Of a stretch of 64,000 nucleotides of DNA, positions 1-10,669 are shown piece by piece. The position numbers were made by a program, and so were the translations under genes. The stretch covers positions 1 through 64,000 of the forward strand of contig CAWGXZ010000009.1 in assembly GCA_963826695.1 (NCBI GenBank), read 5' to 3'. The number at the start of each line of letters is the position of its first letter. Within the stretch, counting starts at the first letter, position 1. The stretch is from CAWGXZ01 sp963826695. GTDB taxonomy: Bacteria > Pseudomonadota > Gammaproteobacteria > Burkholderiales > Burkholderiaceae_C. The notes beneath the pieces were generated by a model. That model was not told the origin of the DNA. It ran no database searches and worked only from the letters and a program-made list of their open reading frames with translations.

Positions 1-1360
1 CCGCGCCGTTGTTCAGGCCGATGTTGCCGGCGTTGGACACCAGCGTCACAGTGCCCGCAGTGTTGGCAGCGTTGAGCTGCTGCAGTGCAGCAACGGTCAC
101 ACCGTCGCTTTCGGTGATGCTGATGTTGCCGGTAGCGCCGGTATTGGTGGCTGACAGCGTCGTCGCCGTCGTCGCCACCGAGTTGACGCCTCCAGGCGAA
201 CCGATGCCGGTGGCCGCTTGAAGCGTCACAAGGTTGCCGGTCAGCGTCCCTGCGCCAGTCGAACGGGTGATCGCACCATCGGCCGCGCCGCCGCCGTTTG
301 CCGTGAGCGTGAGATTGTTGGTGGCGGTCAGGTTGGCCCTGATGTCGATGCCGCCGGTATTGTTGGTCAGTGAGACGTCCGGAGCATTCGCCGGGTCGGT
401 GTTGGCAGAGACGGTGATCGGTCCCGTATGGTTCGTCGCACCGATCGAAAGGGTCGCCGCTGTGACGCGGTCGAGCTCGGCATCGGTCAGGCCCAGGCTG
501 CCGGCAGTGTTCGTGCCGACATCGATGGCGCGCCCCGGATTGTTGGCCGTCAGGGTAACGGCCGCCGTTGTCGAAATCCGCGGCGTCGCTGTCGTCGGAT
601 CAAGAACGATGTCGTCGGCCCTGAGCGTGATCACTCCGCTCGTGCTGCTCACACTTCGCTGATCGTTGACAGTGATCGTTGCACCGGCATCGGTGGCATT
701 CAGCAGAACCGCTCCCGAGCCGTTCGCTGTGATGTTCTCCGCCACGGTCAGCGAACCGCCCGTCGTCAGCGTGATGTTGCCGTTGTTGGCCGTCGTGCTG
801 ATACCCACCAGCGGATCGGGCGTGGCGCCGTTGAGCGCGGCCACCGAGCCCACCGTCACCGCGTCGGCTTCGCTCAGGAAGATGTTGCCCGCAGCGCTCG
901 CCGCCACCGTGCCGAGCGTGGTGTCGATGCGGTTGGTCGTCGTGCCAATGGTCGTGCCAGCCTGCAGCCGCGCGCCACCCGTCGTCGACACCTCGGTCGT
1001 CGTGCCGGTGGCGGTGTTGGTCGTGATCGCCTGCCCGGCAATCAGCTGCACCGTGCCGCTGGTGCTCGAGACGGTCCCACCATTGAGCGCCAGGTCGCTG
1101 GTCGCGCCGCCGGCGCGCAGGTCGACCCCGCCCGAGCCGTCGGCGGTGACGTTTTGCGCCACGGTCAGCGTGCCGTTGGTGGTCGTCAGCGTGATGTTGC
1201 CGTTGTTGGCCGTCGTGCTGACGCCCACCAGCGGGTCGGGCGTCGCCGCGTTGAGTGCGGCCACCGAGCCCACCGTCACCGCGTCGGCTTCGCTCAGGAA
1301 GATGTTGCCCCCGGCCTGCGCCGTCACCGTGCCGACAGCAGTGTCGATGCGGTTGGCGTC
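1..1360 (-). pseudogene. TpsA exoprotein, downstream part after frameshift (3' end outside window)
   Basis: This is the continuation of the large exoprotein gene that starts at 8856. At about 1360 one base is missing compared with the neighbouring repeat units (GTTGGCATCGGCGCC elsewhere, GTTGGCGTCGCGCC here), so the upstream frame stops at 1324. In the shifted frame the minus strand stays open to the window edge. It still encodes the same repeat, for example NITLTTTNGTLTVAQN at about 1140-1200 and the related NITLTTGGSLTVAENI at about 720-780. Beyond position 660 the 140-residue repeat gives way to more diverged beta-helix-like sequence rich in T, A, N and G. The conserved downstream frame means the lesion is either very recent or a sequence error in a repetitive region. 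Confidence 0.75.
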
Positions 1361-4300
1361 GCGCCGATGGTCGTGCCGGCCTGCAGCCGCGCGCCACCCG
1401 TCGTCGACACCTCGGTCGTCGTGCCGGTGGCGGTGTTGGTCGTGATCGCCTGCCCGGCAATCAGCTGCACCGTGCCGCTGGTGCTCGAGACGGTTCCCCC
1501 GTTGAGCGCCAGGTCGCTGGCAGCGCCGCCGGCGCGCAGGTCGACCCCGCCAGAGCCGTTGGCGCTGACGTTCTGCGCCACGGTCAGCGTGCCGGCCGTC
1601 GTCGTCAGCGTGATGTTGCCGTTGTTGGCCGTCGTGCTGACGCCCACCAGCGGGTCGGGCGTCGCCGCGTTGAGTGCGGCCACCGAGCCCACCGTCACCG
1701 CGTCAGCTTCGCTCAGGAAGATGTTGCCCCCGGCCTGTGCCGTCACCGTGCCGACAGCAGTGTCGATGCGGTTGGCATCGGCGCCGATGGTCGTGCCGGC
1801 CTGCAGCCGCGCGCCACCCGTCGTCGACAGCTCGGTCGTCGTGCCGGTGGCGGTGTTGGTCGTGATCGCCTGCCCGGCAATCAGCTGCACCGTGCCGCTG
1901 GTGCTCGAGACGGTTCCCCCGTTGAGCGCCAGGTCGCTGGCAGCGCCGCCGGCGCGCAGGTCGACCCCGCCCGAGCCGTTGGCCGTGACGTTCTGCGCCA
2001 CGGTCAGCGTGCCGGCCGTCGTCGTCAGCGTGATGTTGCCGTTGTTGGCCGTCGTGCTGACGCCCACCAGCGGGTCGGGCGTCGCGCCGTTGAGCGCAGC
2101 CACCGAACCCACCGTCACCGCGTCGGCTTCGCTCAGGAAGATGTTGCCCCCGGCCGTCGCCGCCACCGTGCCGACGCTGGTGTCGATGCGGTTGGTCGTC
2201 GTGCCGATGGTCGTGCCAGCCTGCAGCCGCGCACCACCCGTCGTCGACAGCTCGTTCGTCGTGCCGGTGGCGGTGTTGGTCGTGATCGCCTGCCCGGCAA
2301 TCAGCTGCACCGTGCCGCTGGTGCTCGAGACGGTCCCACCATTGAGCGCCAGGTCGCTGGTCGCGCCGCCGGCGCGCAGGTCGACCCCGCCCGAGCCGTC
2401 GGCGGTGACGTTTTGCGCCACGGTCAGCGTGCCGTTGGTGGTCGTCAGCGTGATGTTGCCGTTGTTGGCCGTCGTGCTGACGCCCACCAGCGGGTCGGGC
2501 GTCGCCGCGTTGAGTGCGGCCACCGAGCCCACCGTCACCGCGTCAGCTTCGCTCAGGAAGATGTTGCCCCCGGCCTGTGCCGTCACCGTGCCGACAGCAG
2601 TGTCGATGCGGTTGGCATCGGCGCCGATGGTCGTGCCGGCCTGCAGCCGCGCGCCACCCGTCGTCGACACCTCGGTCGTCGTGCCGGTGGCGGTGTTGGT
2701 CGTGATCGCCTGCCCGGCAATCAGCTGCACCGTGCCGCTGGTGCTCGAGACGGTCCCACCATTGAGCGCCAGGTCGCTGGTCGCGCCGCCGGCGCGCAGG
2801 TCGACCCCGCCAGAGCCGTTGGCCGTGACGTTCTGCGCCACGGTCAGCGTGCCGTTGGTCGTCGTCAGCGTGATGTTGCCGTTGTTGGCCGTCGTGCTGA
2901 CGCCCACCAGCGGGTCGGGCGTCGCCGCGTTGAGTGCGGCCACCGAGCCCACCGTCACCGCGTCAGCTTCGCTCAGGAAGATGTTGCCCCCGGCCTGTGC
3001 CGTCACCGTGCCGACAGCAGTGTCGATGCGGTTGGCATCGGCGCCGATGGTCGTCCCGGCCTGCAGCCGCGCGCCACCCGTCGTCGACACCTCGGTCGTC
3101 GTGCCGGTGGCGGTGTTGGTCGTGATCGCCTGCCCGGCAATCAGCTGCACCGTGCCGCTGGTGCTCGAGACGGTCCCACCATTGAGCGCCAGGTCGCTGG
3201 TCGCGCCGCCGGCGCGCAGGTCGACCCCGCCCGAGCCGTCGGCGGTGACGTTCTGCGCCACGGTCAGCGTGCCGTTGGTGGTCGTCAGCGTGATGTTGCC
3301 GTTGTTGGCCGTCGTGCTGACGCCCACCAGCGGGTCGGGCGTCGCCGCGTTGAGTGCGGCCACCGAGCCCACCGTCACCGCGTCGGCTTCGCTCAGGAAG
3401 ATGTTGCCCGCAGCGCTCGCCGCCACCGTGCCGAGCGTGGTGTCGATGCGGTTGGTCGTCGTGCCGATGGTCGTGCCGGCCTGCAGCCGCGCACCACCCG
3501 TCGTCGACAGCTCGGTCGTCGTGCCAGTGGCGGTGTCGGTCGTGATCGCCTGCCCGGCAATCAGCTGCAGCGTGCCGCTGGTGCTCGAGACGGTTCCCCC
3601 GTTGAGCGCCAGGTCGCTGGCAGCGCCGCCGGCGCGCAGGTCGACCCCGCCAGAGCCGTTGGCCGTGACGTTCTGCGCCACGGTCAGCGTGCCGGCCGTC
3701 GTCGTCAGCGTGATGTTGCCGTTGCTGGCCGTCGTGCTGATGCCCACCAGCGGGTCGGGCGTCGCGCCGTTGAGCGCAGCCACCGAACCCACCGTCACCG
3801 CGTCAGCTTCGCTCAGGAAGATGTTGCCCCCAGCCGTCGCCGCTACCGTGCCGACGCTGGTGTCAATGCGGTTGGTCGTCGTGCCGATGGTCGTGCCAGC
3901 CTGCAGCCGCGCACCACCCGTCGTCGCGAGCTCGTTGGTCGTGCCGGTGGCGGTGGTGGTCGTGATCGCCCGGTCAGCGTTCAGCTGCAGCGTGCCGCTG
4001 ATGCTCGAGACCGTCGCACCGTTGATCGCGATGTCGGCGGTCGGACCGACGGCGCGCAGGTCAACGCCGCCCGAGCCGTTGGCCGTGATGTTCTGCGCCA
4101 CCGTAAGCGTGTCGGCCGTACTCACCGTGATGTTGCCGTTGTTGGCCGTCGTGCTGATGCCCACCAGCGGATCGGGCGTGGCGCCGTTGAGCGCAGCCAC
4201 CGATCCAATCGTCAACGCGTTCCCATCGCTCAGGACGATGTTGCCCCCGGCCTGCGCCGCCACCGTGCCGAGCAGGACGTCCATCCGGTTGGCTATCGTG

Positions 4301-6130
4301 CCGATGGTCGTGCCGGCCTGCAGCCGCGCACCGCCCGTCGTCGACAGCTCCAATGTCGGCGCGCCACTGAGGGTGTCGGTCGTGATCGCCTGCCCGGCAA
4401 TCAGCTGCAGCGTGCCGCTGGTGCTCGAGACGGTCCCACCATTGAGCGCCAAGTCGCTGGTCGCGCCGCCGGCGCGCAGGTCGACCCCGCCAGAGCCGTC
4501 GGCGCTGACGTTTTGCGCCACGGTCAGCGTGCCGTTGGTGGTCGTCAGCGTGATGTTGCCGTTGTTGGCCGTCGTGCTGACGCCCACCAGCGGGTCGGGC
4601 GTCGCCGCGTTGAGTGCGGCCACCGAGCCCACCGTCACCGCGTCAGCTTCGCTCAGGAAGATGTTGCCCCCGGCCTGTGCCGTCACCGTGCCGACAGCAG
4701 TGTCGATGCGGTTGGCATCGGCGCCGATGGTCGTGCCGGCCTGCAGCCGCGCGCCACCCGTCGTCGACACCTCGGTCGTCGTGCCGGTGGCGGTGTTGGT
4801 CGTGATCGCCTGCCCGGCAATCAGCTGCACCGTGCCGCTGGTGCTCGAGACGGTTCCCCCGTTGAGCGCCAGGTCGCTGGCAGCGCCGCCGGCGCGCAGG
4901 TCGACCCCGCCCGAGCCGTTGGCCGTGACGTTCTGCGCCACGGTCAGCGTGCCGGCCGTCGTCGTCAGCGTGATGTTGCCGTTGTTGGCCGTCGTGCTGA
5001 CGCCCACCAGCGGGTCGGGCGTCGCGCCGTTGAGCGCAGCCACCGAACCCACCGTCACCGCGTCGGCTTCGCTCAGGAAGATGTTGCCGCCCGCAGCCGC
5101 GGCCACCGTGCCGAGGGCAGTTTCGATGCGGTTGGTCGCCGTGCCGATGTTCTCGCCAGCCTGCAGCCGCGCACCACCCGTCGTCGACAGCTCGTTGGTC
5201 GTGCCGGTGGGCGTGCTGGTCGTGATAAACCGGTCGGCAATCAGCTGCAGCGTGCCGCTGGTGCTCGAAACCGTCGCACCGTTGATGCGGATGTCGCCGG
5301 TCGGACCAATGGCGCGCAGGGCGACGCCGCCCGAGCCGTGGGCCGTGACGTTCTGCGCCACCTCAAGCGTGTCGGCCGACCTCAAGGTGATATTGCCGTT
5401 GTTCGCCGTCGTGCTGATGCCCGCCAGCGGATCGGGCGTCGCGCCGTTGAGCGCGGCCACCGATCCGATCGTCAGCACGTTGGCATCGCTCAGGACGATG
5501 TCGCCCCCAGCCTGTGCCGCCACCGTGCCGACCAGGACGTCCATCTGATTGGCCGTCGTGCCGATGGTCGTGCCGGCCTGCAGCCGAGCACCGCCGGTCG
5601 TCGACAGCTCGAATGTCGTGTCACTAGGGGTGTTGGTCGTGATCGCCTGGCCGGCAATCAGCTGTACCGTGCCGCTGCCGCTCGAGACGGTCGCACCGTT
5701 GATCGCCAGGTCGCTGGCAGCGCCGCCGGCGCGCAAGTCGACCCCGCCCGAGCCGTTGGCGCTGACATTCTGCGCCACGGTCAGCGTGCCGTTGCTCGTC
5801 GTCAGCGTGATGTTGGCGTTGTTGGCCGTCGTGCTGACGCCCACCAGCGGGTTGGGCGTCGCCGCGTTGAGTGCGGCCACCGAGCCCACCGTCAACGCGT
5901 TGATATCGGTCAAGAAGATGTCGCCACCGGCCTGCGCCGCCACCGTGCCGATGTTGGTGTCGATTCGATTGGTCGCCGTGCCGATGCCCGTGCCGGCCTG
6001 CAGCCGCGCACTACCTGACGTTTCCAGCTCGCTGAAATTGCCAGTGGCGGTGTTGGTCGTGATCGCCCGCCCAGCAATCAGCTGCAGCGTGCCGCCGTTA
6101 CTGCTGGAAATCAACGCAGCGTTGATCTCG
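661..6130 (-). repeat. Tandem array of about thirteen 420-bp coding repeats in TpsA
   Basis: A unit of about 420 bp (140 codons) recurs about thirteen times, recognisable by the GSVAALN-encoding segment near 840, 1260, 1679, 2099, 2519, 2939, 3359, 3779, 4196, 4619, 5039, 5453 and 5875. Spacing is 420 bp between most copies, a few bases less for the outer ones, and 419 between the copies near 1260 and 1679 because of the frameshift. Units between about 1250 and 5100 are nearly identical, while those toward 6000 are diverged. This pattern fits recent duplication or gene conversion in the middle of the array. Such an array is also prone to assembly collapse or expansion. Confidence 0.9.
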
Positions 6131-8856
6131 ATGTCGCTGGTTGCGCCGCCGGCACGCAAGTCAACCGTGCCGGTGCCAACGATGGGGCTGCTCGTGGCCC
6201 TGATGTCCCGCGCTACCGTGAGATTGCCGTTGGTTGTACTGATCCGAATGTCCGAACCTGCATCCGTCCCGATGCCGGCCTGCGCGAACATGAACGCGCC
6301 GCCGCTGTCCAGCGTACCGGCGTCCGGCACGACTCCAACCGTCAATGCGTCGGCGTCGGTGTAATTGAATCCCCTGCCGACACCCGCGATAGTGACCGCA
6401 TTGTTGCCAGGCTCGGTGAGCGTGACCTGCGCGTCGCTGATGACCTTCAGGTTGTTGGTCGTCAGCGCTGTTCCCGCTACTTGGGTGATCGCGCCGGTCG
6501 TCGATTGCAACTGGATGGTGCCGCCGTTGCCAGTGTTCCCCGCCGTTCCGGTCCCAACGCCGGCATCTGTGCCCGCTGCGCCACCGGCCCCCCCGGCGGT
6601 GCTGACGCTGCTAACGAGGATTGCCCCATTGTCGTTGCGGATCGTCACGACGGCGCCGTTTCCACCCGTGCCCCCGCTCGCTCCCGGTTGAGCGGGAGGA
6701 GGAACGCCCAGACTGCCCGCGCCTCCCGCGCCACCTGCCCCGCCGCTGGCCACGACAGGGCCCTGCAACGTGATCGCTCCAGCGCCGGTCGAGCGGAGGA
6801 ATACCTCCCCGCCGGCGCCCCCGGTTCCACCGGCAGATGCTGCCGTCGGCCCCACATCGCTGGCGTTGGCACCTGGAGTTCCGGGCGCGCCCGTCGTCGT
6901 GATCGAGCCAGCAGCCAGGCCCTGGATTGCACCGCCCGCTTTCAGAAGCACGGACCCGGCGTTGGCACCGGTCGCAGGTCCAGGAGTGGTACTGATGGCG
7001 TTGTTGACGCTGATAAAACTGGACGCGGTGACCTCGATATTTCCGCTGGCTCCGCCAGCCGGCGCAATGGTCGACAGGCGTGACAAAAATACCGATGCGG
7101 GTATTGTCCCCACCGTTCCGGCATTGATGGTCATGCCACCACCATTGGACGTCACGACCTGGAAAGCATCTCCGTGCGCACCGGTGGTCAGATCTACGCT
7201 ACCGGGAGCGTCGCCAAGGGCCGCCGAATTCCTGGTCTGAAGCGTCAGCGATCGGCCGCTTTGAAGGGCCAGCGTTCCAACTGCATCTCCGGGGTTGCCG
7301 CTGAGATTGGTAAAGGGAGTGGCGCCGACCGAAATGCTGTTTCGTGCCTGGAGAACGACGTTCGCGTTCGTGCCTTCGATCTCGGATTCGAAAACGGTAG
7401 TCGGCGTGGCATCGTCGAACGCAACAGTCCCGGCGGCCCCCGAAGGATTGCCCGTGAAACTGCTGGTCAACAGGTTTCCATCCCCGTCACCCACCCCCCC
7501 CTGGATGGTGATCGTCGCCGGATCGAGCAACAGCGTCCCGGTCGCGCCCTTCGGCGCCGACAGGTCGACCGTCCCGCGGAAAGCGAGGTTCTCCTTGCCC
7601 GACACCTCGGCGAATCCGCCGTCGCCGCCTTCGGCACCACCACGCGCCGACAGATTGCCGAAGAACCGCGTCGCGTCGTCGGCCCAGACGATCACCTTGC
7701 CGCCGTCGCCCTTGGTCAGCGCATCGGCCTTGATCGACGCCAGCGGACCGATATAAGTCCGGAATGCGTTAGGCACGTCTGGGTTCTTGCCCTGGAAATC
7801 GCCGCCGACGAGCACGGTTCCGCCCCCCGTATCGCCGGAAACGTCGACCGATGCTGCATCGAAGAGGCCGACCTTGTTACCGACCACCTGGACGCTGCCG
7901 CCCTTCTGGCCGGCCGCGCTGCCGGTGGCGTCGACCGACCCCGTCACCTCGACCACCCCGCGCTCGCCGCCATCGAGCATGACCTTCCCGCCGCTCGTCG
8001 TGATCGCCCGCGCGCGCACCGTTCCGCCAACGTTGAGCACCGTGTCGAGCAGCGCATCGGCCGACTTGGCCGTCAGCACGACCTGCCCGCCATCGGCCTG
8101 CACCGTGCCGCTGTTCTTGACCAGCGCGCCGACCGCCGCCGCATCGACCGAGACCGACACCAGCTGGTCGCCGTTGATCGCGAACGAAACCCGATCCCCG
8201 GCGGCGAAGCCGATGCTGCCTCCGTCGGCATTCACGCTGCCCTCGTTGATCACCTTCGGCGCTGCGAGCACGACATAACCCGCACGGATCTCGCCCAGGT
8301 TACGCACCACCCCGAGCCCATTGCCGTTACCGGTCAGCTTGTAGGAGCCGGCCAAATAGTCGGCGTTGTTCATCTGCAGCGTCGATGCGACGAGACCGCC
8401 GACGTTGACCTGCGAGCCGGGCGCGAACAGCACGCCGTTCGGATTGAGCAAGAACACCTGCCCGTTGGCGTTGAGCTGGCCATAGATCGACGACGCGTCG
8501 CTGCCGACGATGCGGTTCAGCGTCGAGGCAGCCGCGTTCGGCTGGATGAAGTTGACCTTCTCGCCGCTGCCGATGCTGAAGGTCTGCCAGTTGACAATCC
8601 CCTTGGCGCTCGTCTGGTTGATGTTGAGCGTGTCGGCGGCCGGCTGGTTGATCGTGACGCTGCCCGCTACCACCTGCCCTCCTGTCGGGTTGGCCGCCAG
8701 GTGCGCGCTGTAGCTTGCGAGCAGCGCCATCAGCAACCGACTGGGCGCCTCGACGCGGACCCGGCCGGTGGCCAGCTTGAACTTGAAGCCCACGCGCAGC
8801 ACGACCTGACGAATGCAGAGCATGGTGTGTGACAGCAAGGAGGGCTTCTTGTTCAT
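1324..8856 (-). CDS. Two-partner secretion exoprotein (TpsA, filamentous haemagglutinin type)
   Basis: This is a 2510-residue secreted beta-helical protein, probably an adhesin or contact-active protein exported through the outer membrane by the TpsB protein encoded just upstream. The ATG at 8856 follows an AAAGGA ribosome site. An extended N-terminal region (about 40 residues) precedes a hydrophobic segment ending near AHLA, consistent with the long signal peptides of this family. Residues about 60-180 form the TPS secretion domain, with the typical SVTINQ, IVNWQTFSIG and LLNPNGVLFAPG motifs. A glycine-rich stretch follows in the middle. The C-terminal half is built of about 140-residue repeats, each with GSVAALN and STTANNGNITL cores. 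The reading frame ends prematurely at a one-base deletion, and the continuation lies at 1-1360. The family is clear but the target is unknown. Confidence 0.88.
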   Translation of the reverse strand: MNKKPSLLSHTMLCIRQVVLRVGFKFKLATGRVRVEAPSRLLMALLASYSAHLAANPTGGQVVAGSVTINQPAADTLNINQTSAKGIVNWQTFSIGSGEKVNFIQPNAAASTLNRIVGSDASSIYGQLNANGQVFLLNPNGVLFAPGSQVNVGGLVASTLQMNNADYLAGSYKLTGNGNGLGVVRNLGEIRAGYVVLAAPKVINEGSVNADGGSIGFAAGDRVSFAINGDQLVSVSVDAAAVGALVKNSGTVQADGGQVVLTAKSADALLDTVLNVGGTVRARAITTSGGKVMLDGGERGVVEVTGSVDATGSAAGQKGGSVQVVGNKVGLFDAASVDVSGDTGGGTVLVGGDFQGKNPDVPNAFRTYIGPLASIKADALTKGDGGKVIVWADDATRFFGNLSARGGAEGGDGGFAEVSGKENLAFRGTVDLSAPKGATGTLLLDPATITIQGGVGDGDGNLLTSSFTGNPSGAAGTVAFDDATPTTVFESEIEGTNANVVLQARNSISVGATPFTNLSGNPGDAVGTLALQSGRSLTLQTRNSAALGDAPGSVDLTTGAHGDAFQVVTSNGGGMTINAGTVGTIPASVFLSRLSTIAPAGGASGNIEVTASSFISVNNAISTTPGPATGANAGSVLLKAGGAIQGLAAGSITTTGAPGTPGANASDVGPTAASAGGTGGAGGEVFLRSTGAGAITLQGPVVASGGAGGAGGAGSLGVPPPAQPGASGGTGGNGAVVTIRNDNGAILVSSVSTAGGAGGAAGTDAGVGTGTAGNTGNGGTIQLQSTTGAITQVAGTALTTNNLKVISDAQVTLTEPGNNAVTIAGVGRGFNYTDADALTVGVVPDAGTLDSGGAFMFAQAGIGTDAGSDIRISTTNGNLTVARDIRATSSPIVGTGTVDLRAGGATSDIEINAALISSSNGGTLQLIAGRAITTNTATGNFSELETSGSARLQAGTGIGTATNRIDTNIGTVAAQAGGDIFLTDINALTVGSVAALNAATPNPLVGVSTTANNANITLTTSNGTLTVAQNVSANGSGGVDLRAGGAASDLAINGATVSSGSGTVQLIAGQAITTNTPSDTTFELSTTGGARLQAGTTIGTTANQMDVLVGTVAAQAGGDIVLSDANVLTIGSVAALNGATPDPLAGISTTANNGNITLRSADTLEVAQNVTAHGSGGVALRAIGPTGDIRINGATVSSTSGTLQLIADRFITTSTPTGTTNELSTTGGARLQAGENIGTATNRIETALGTVAAAAGGNIFLSEADAVTVGSVAALNGATPDPLVGVSTTANNGNITLTTTAGTLTVAQNVTANGSGGVDLRAGGAASDLALNGGTVSSTSGTVQLIAGQAITTNTATGTTTEVSTTGGARLQAGTTIGADANRIDTAVGTVTAQAGGNIFLSEADAVTVGSVAALNAATPDPLVGVSTTANNGNITLTTTNGTLTVAQNVSADGSGGVDLRAGGATSDLALNGGTVSSTSGTLQLIAGQAITTDTLSGAPTLELSTTGGARLQAGTTIGTIANRMDVLLGTVAAQAGGNIVLSDGNALTIGSVAALNGATPDPLVGISTTANNGNITVSTADTLTVAQNITANGSGGVDLRAVGPTADIAINGATVSSISGTLQLNADRAITTTTATGTTNELATTGGARLQAGTTIGTTTNRIDTSVGTVAATAGGNIFLSEADAVTVGSVAALNGATPDPLVGISTTASNGNITLTTTAGTLTVAQNVTANGSGGVDLRAGGAASDLALNGGTVSSTSGTLQLIAGQAITTDTATGTTTELSTTGGARLQAGTTIGTTTNRIDTTLGTVAASAAGNIFLSEADAVTVGSVAALNAATPDPLVGVSTTANNGNITLTTTNGTLTVAQNVTADGSGGVDLRAGGATSDLALNGGTVSSTSGTVQLIAGQAITTNTATGTTTEVSTTGGARLQAGTTIGADANRIDTAVGTVTAQAGGNIFLSEADAVTVGSVAALNAATPDPLVGVSTTANNGNITLTTTNGTLTVAQNVTANGSGGVDLRAGGATSDLALNGGTVSSTSGTVQLIAGQAITTNTATGTTTEVSTTGGARLQAGTTIGADANRIDTAVGTVTAQAGGNIFLSEADAVTVGSVAALNAATPDPLVGVSTTANNGNITLTTTNGTLTVAQNVTADGSGGVDLRAGGATSDLALNGGTVSSTSGTVQLIAGQAITTNTATGTTNELSTTGGARLQAGTTIGTTTNRIDTSVGTVAATAGGNIFLSEADAVTVGSVAALNGATPDPLVGVSTTANNGNITLTTTAGTLTVAQNVTANGSGGVDLRAGGAASDLALNGGTVSSTSGTVQLIAGQAITTNTATGTTTELSTTGGARLQAGTTIGADANRIDTAVGTVTAQAGGNIFLSEADAVTVGSVAALNAATPDPLVGVSTTANNGNITLTTTAGTLTVAQNVSANGSGGVDLRAGGAASDLALNGGTVSSTSGTVQLIAGQAITTNTATGTTTEVSTTGGARLQAGTTIGATPTASTLLSAR

Positions 8857-8955
8857 GACACTATCCTTTGGAAATACTTTCGGACGGCTGCGCTGCAGCG
8901 GCGCGCCCCGTGATCGGTAGGATCAGCCGCCATCAGCAGCAAGCAGGCATTCGAA

Positions 8956-10669
8956 TCAGAACGACTTCTGCAACGAAGCCCACAGCCGGGTTCTGCGGTT
9001 GTCGTCGCCTCGATACTCGTCGCTGCCGAGCCTTGACGCGAGGTCGAGCCGGAACTGGAAGTCGTCACGCTTGGTCACGTTGACGCCGATGCCGAAACTG
9101 CTGAGCTGGATGCTGTTGTTGGCATCGGTCGGCTGCGGGGAATGGAAGCCGCGCACCCGACCGTGATCGACGAACGCCGTCAAGAGAACTGCCCCGCCGA
9201 ACGGACTGAAGGTGGTCAGGCGGTGCCGGTATTCGACGGTCGCGAGGAGGAGATCGTCCCCGGCGCCGGCGCCGACCGGATACGAGCGCACGCCGCGCGG
9301 GCCGCCAAGCGAAGTCTTCTCGGACGCATCCAGGTTCTTCGACGCACGCTGGCCGCGCAGCGACAGCAGCACTGCATTGGCCGTCTCGCGGATCCCCTGC
9401 AGCCGCAGGTACTCGAACTGGGCCTTCGAATAATGTCCTTCGGTATAGTGACCAAAGCCGGCCGCCTGGTCGTTGATCAGTGCGCCGGGTGTGCGGATTT
9501 CATTGTTGCCGGGTAGCCAGGCAATGCTGTAGCTGTTCAGCGCACCGCCGAGCAGGTCATCACGGAAGTCGCCGTTGAGAGCCATCCGCAGCGACTGCAC
9601 GATGCGCCGGTTTTCCAGGCTGCCGTTTTGCTGGCGGTCGTTGACTTCCTTTCGATCGGCGCCGAGCAGCAGGAACAGGTTCGAATTGCGCGAGCGGATA
9701 AACGGATGCTGCGCAACGAGCGAAACCACCTTGCCGTAGCCGTCGGCATTGGCCGCCGAGAAGGCGCCACCGACGTCGTATTGAAGGTCGGTGTAGCTGA
9801 GCGAAACCTTGGTCCCGAACGAGCCGACCGGCACCGTCGCGCCGATTCGTCCCAGGGTCGTACCTTCGGCCTTCAGCGCTGAAATTGCCAGCAGTTCTCC
9901 AATGCCGAGCAGTCCGCGTCCTTCGACATCGACGCCGAGCCGCACCCGACCGATGTTGCGGTTGCCGTAGCCGTCGAGGTAGACCGCCCCGCCGATCGAT
10001 CGCCCTTCGGGGTTGACTTCGACGTCCAGATTCGCGCTGCCGAAATCGACACCCGGCTTGAGCACCGATCGCGCGCGCGTGCCCGGCAAATCGTTCAGCA
10101 GCAGCAGCGGCCGCTCGATGCCTTGCTCGGTCACGAGCGATCCGCGCCGCAGCAGACCCATATAGCCATCGACCTGCCGTTGGGTCACGCGCGCACCGGC
10201 ACCCACTGTCGCCTTCGCCTCGCCCAGTCGCCCTTCCACGACGCGCAACTCGACAATTCCGTCGGCGATCTCCTGCGAGGGAATGATCACCTGCGCAAGG
10301 AAGTACCCTGCATTCCGGTATTTGTCCTTGATCAGATCGGCAGCCTGCTGGATTTCGTCGAGTCGACAGCTGCTTGCCCTCGAAGGGTGCCACGAGCGGC
10401 AGCAGCGCGCCGGAGTCGAAGACGGTGTTGCCTGTCAGACGAAACGACTTCACCGAAATCGAAGGCCCTGCCGGCGCCGCCACGGGCGTCGTGGCACTTG
10501 CGCGCTCCAGGGGCGGCGGCTCGAGGGGAGCCGGTCGGGGTGTCGGTGCAACGCTGTCGAGCGCCCGGCCGGCGTCGGGCTGTTGAGCCCGTCCGGTTTC
10601 AGGCAGCGTCAGAGCAGTCAGGAGCGATGCAATGCAGAGATGCGTGCGACTAGCAATGTGACGCTTCAA
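8956..10669 (-). pseudogene. Outer-membrane TpsB transporter (ShlB/FhaC type), frameshifted
   Basis: This encodes the two-partner secretion transporter that would export the TpsA protein encoded immediately downstream. The ATG at 10669 opens a signal peptide (MKRHIASRTHLCIASLL, cleavage likely after GRA) and a proline-rich linker. The POTRA region follows (SISVKSFRLTGNTVF), then a 16-stranded-barrel-like C-terminus that ends in Phe, as outer-membrane proteins do. At about 10360 one extra base shifts the frame. The first frame reads FEGKQLST and then nonsense, while the second picks up DEIQQAADLIKDKYRNAGYF and runs to 8956. A GTG at 10290 could start the second piece, but that would begin in mid-POTRA and lack a signal peptide. 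As written the transporter is broken. Sequencing error is a real alternative. Confidence 0.82.

Noticed and set aside
1250..5120. CRISPR-like regular repeat
   Set aside because: The 420-bp period keeps an open coding frame with protein repeats and there are no short repeats with unique spacers.
428..6018. Very long plus-strand open frames (about 1700 and 1590 residues) opposite the TpsA repeats
   Set aside because: They arise because the minus-strand repeat has no TTA, CTA or TCA in the complementary frames. They lack ribosome sites and have Arg/His- or Val/Pro-rich repetitive products.
8956..10290. GTG at 10290 as a genuine start of a 444-residue TpsB
   Set aside because: It would begin in the middle of the POTRA domain without a signal peptide; the upstream frame supplies exactly the missing part with a one-base shift.
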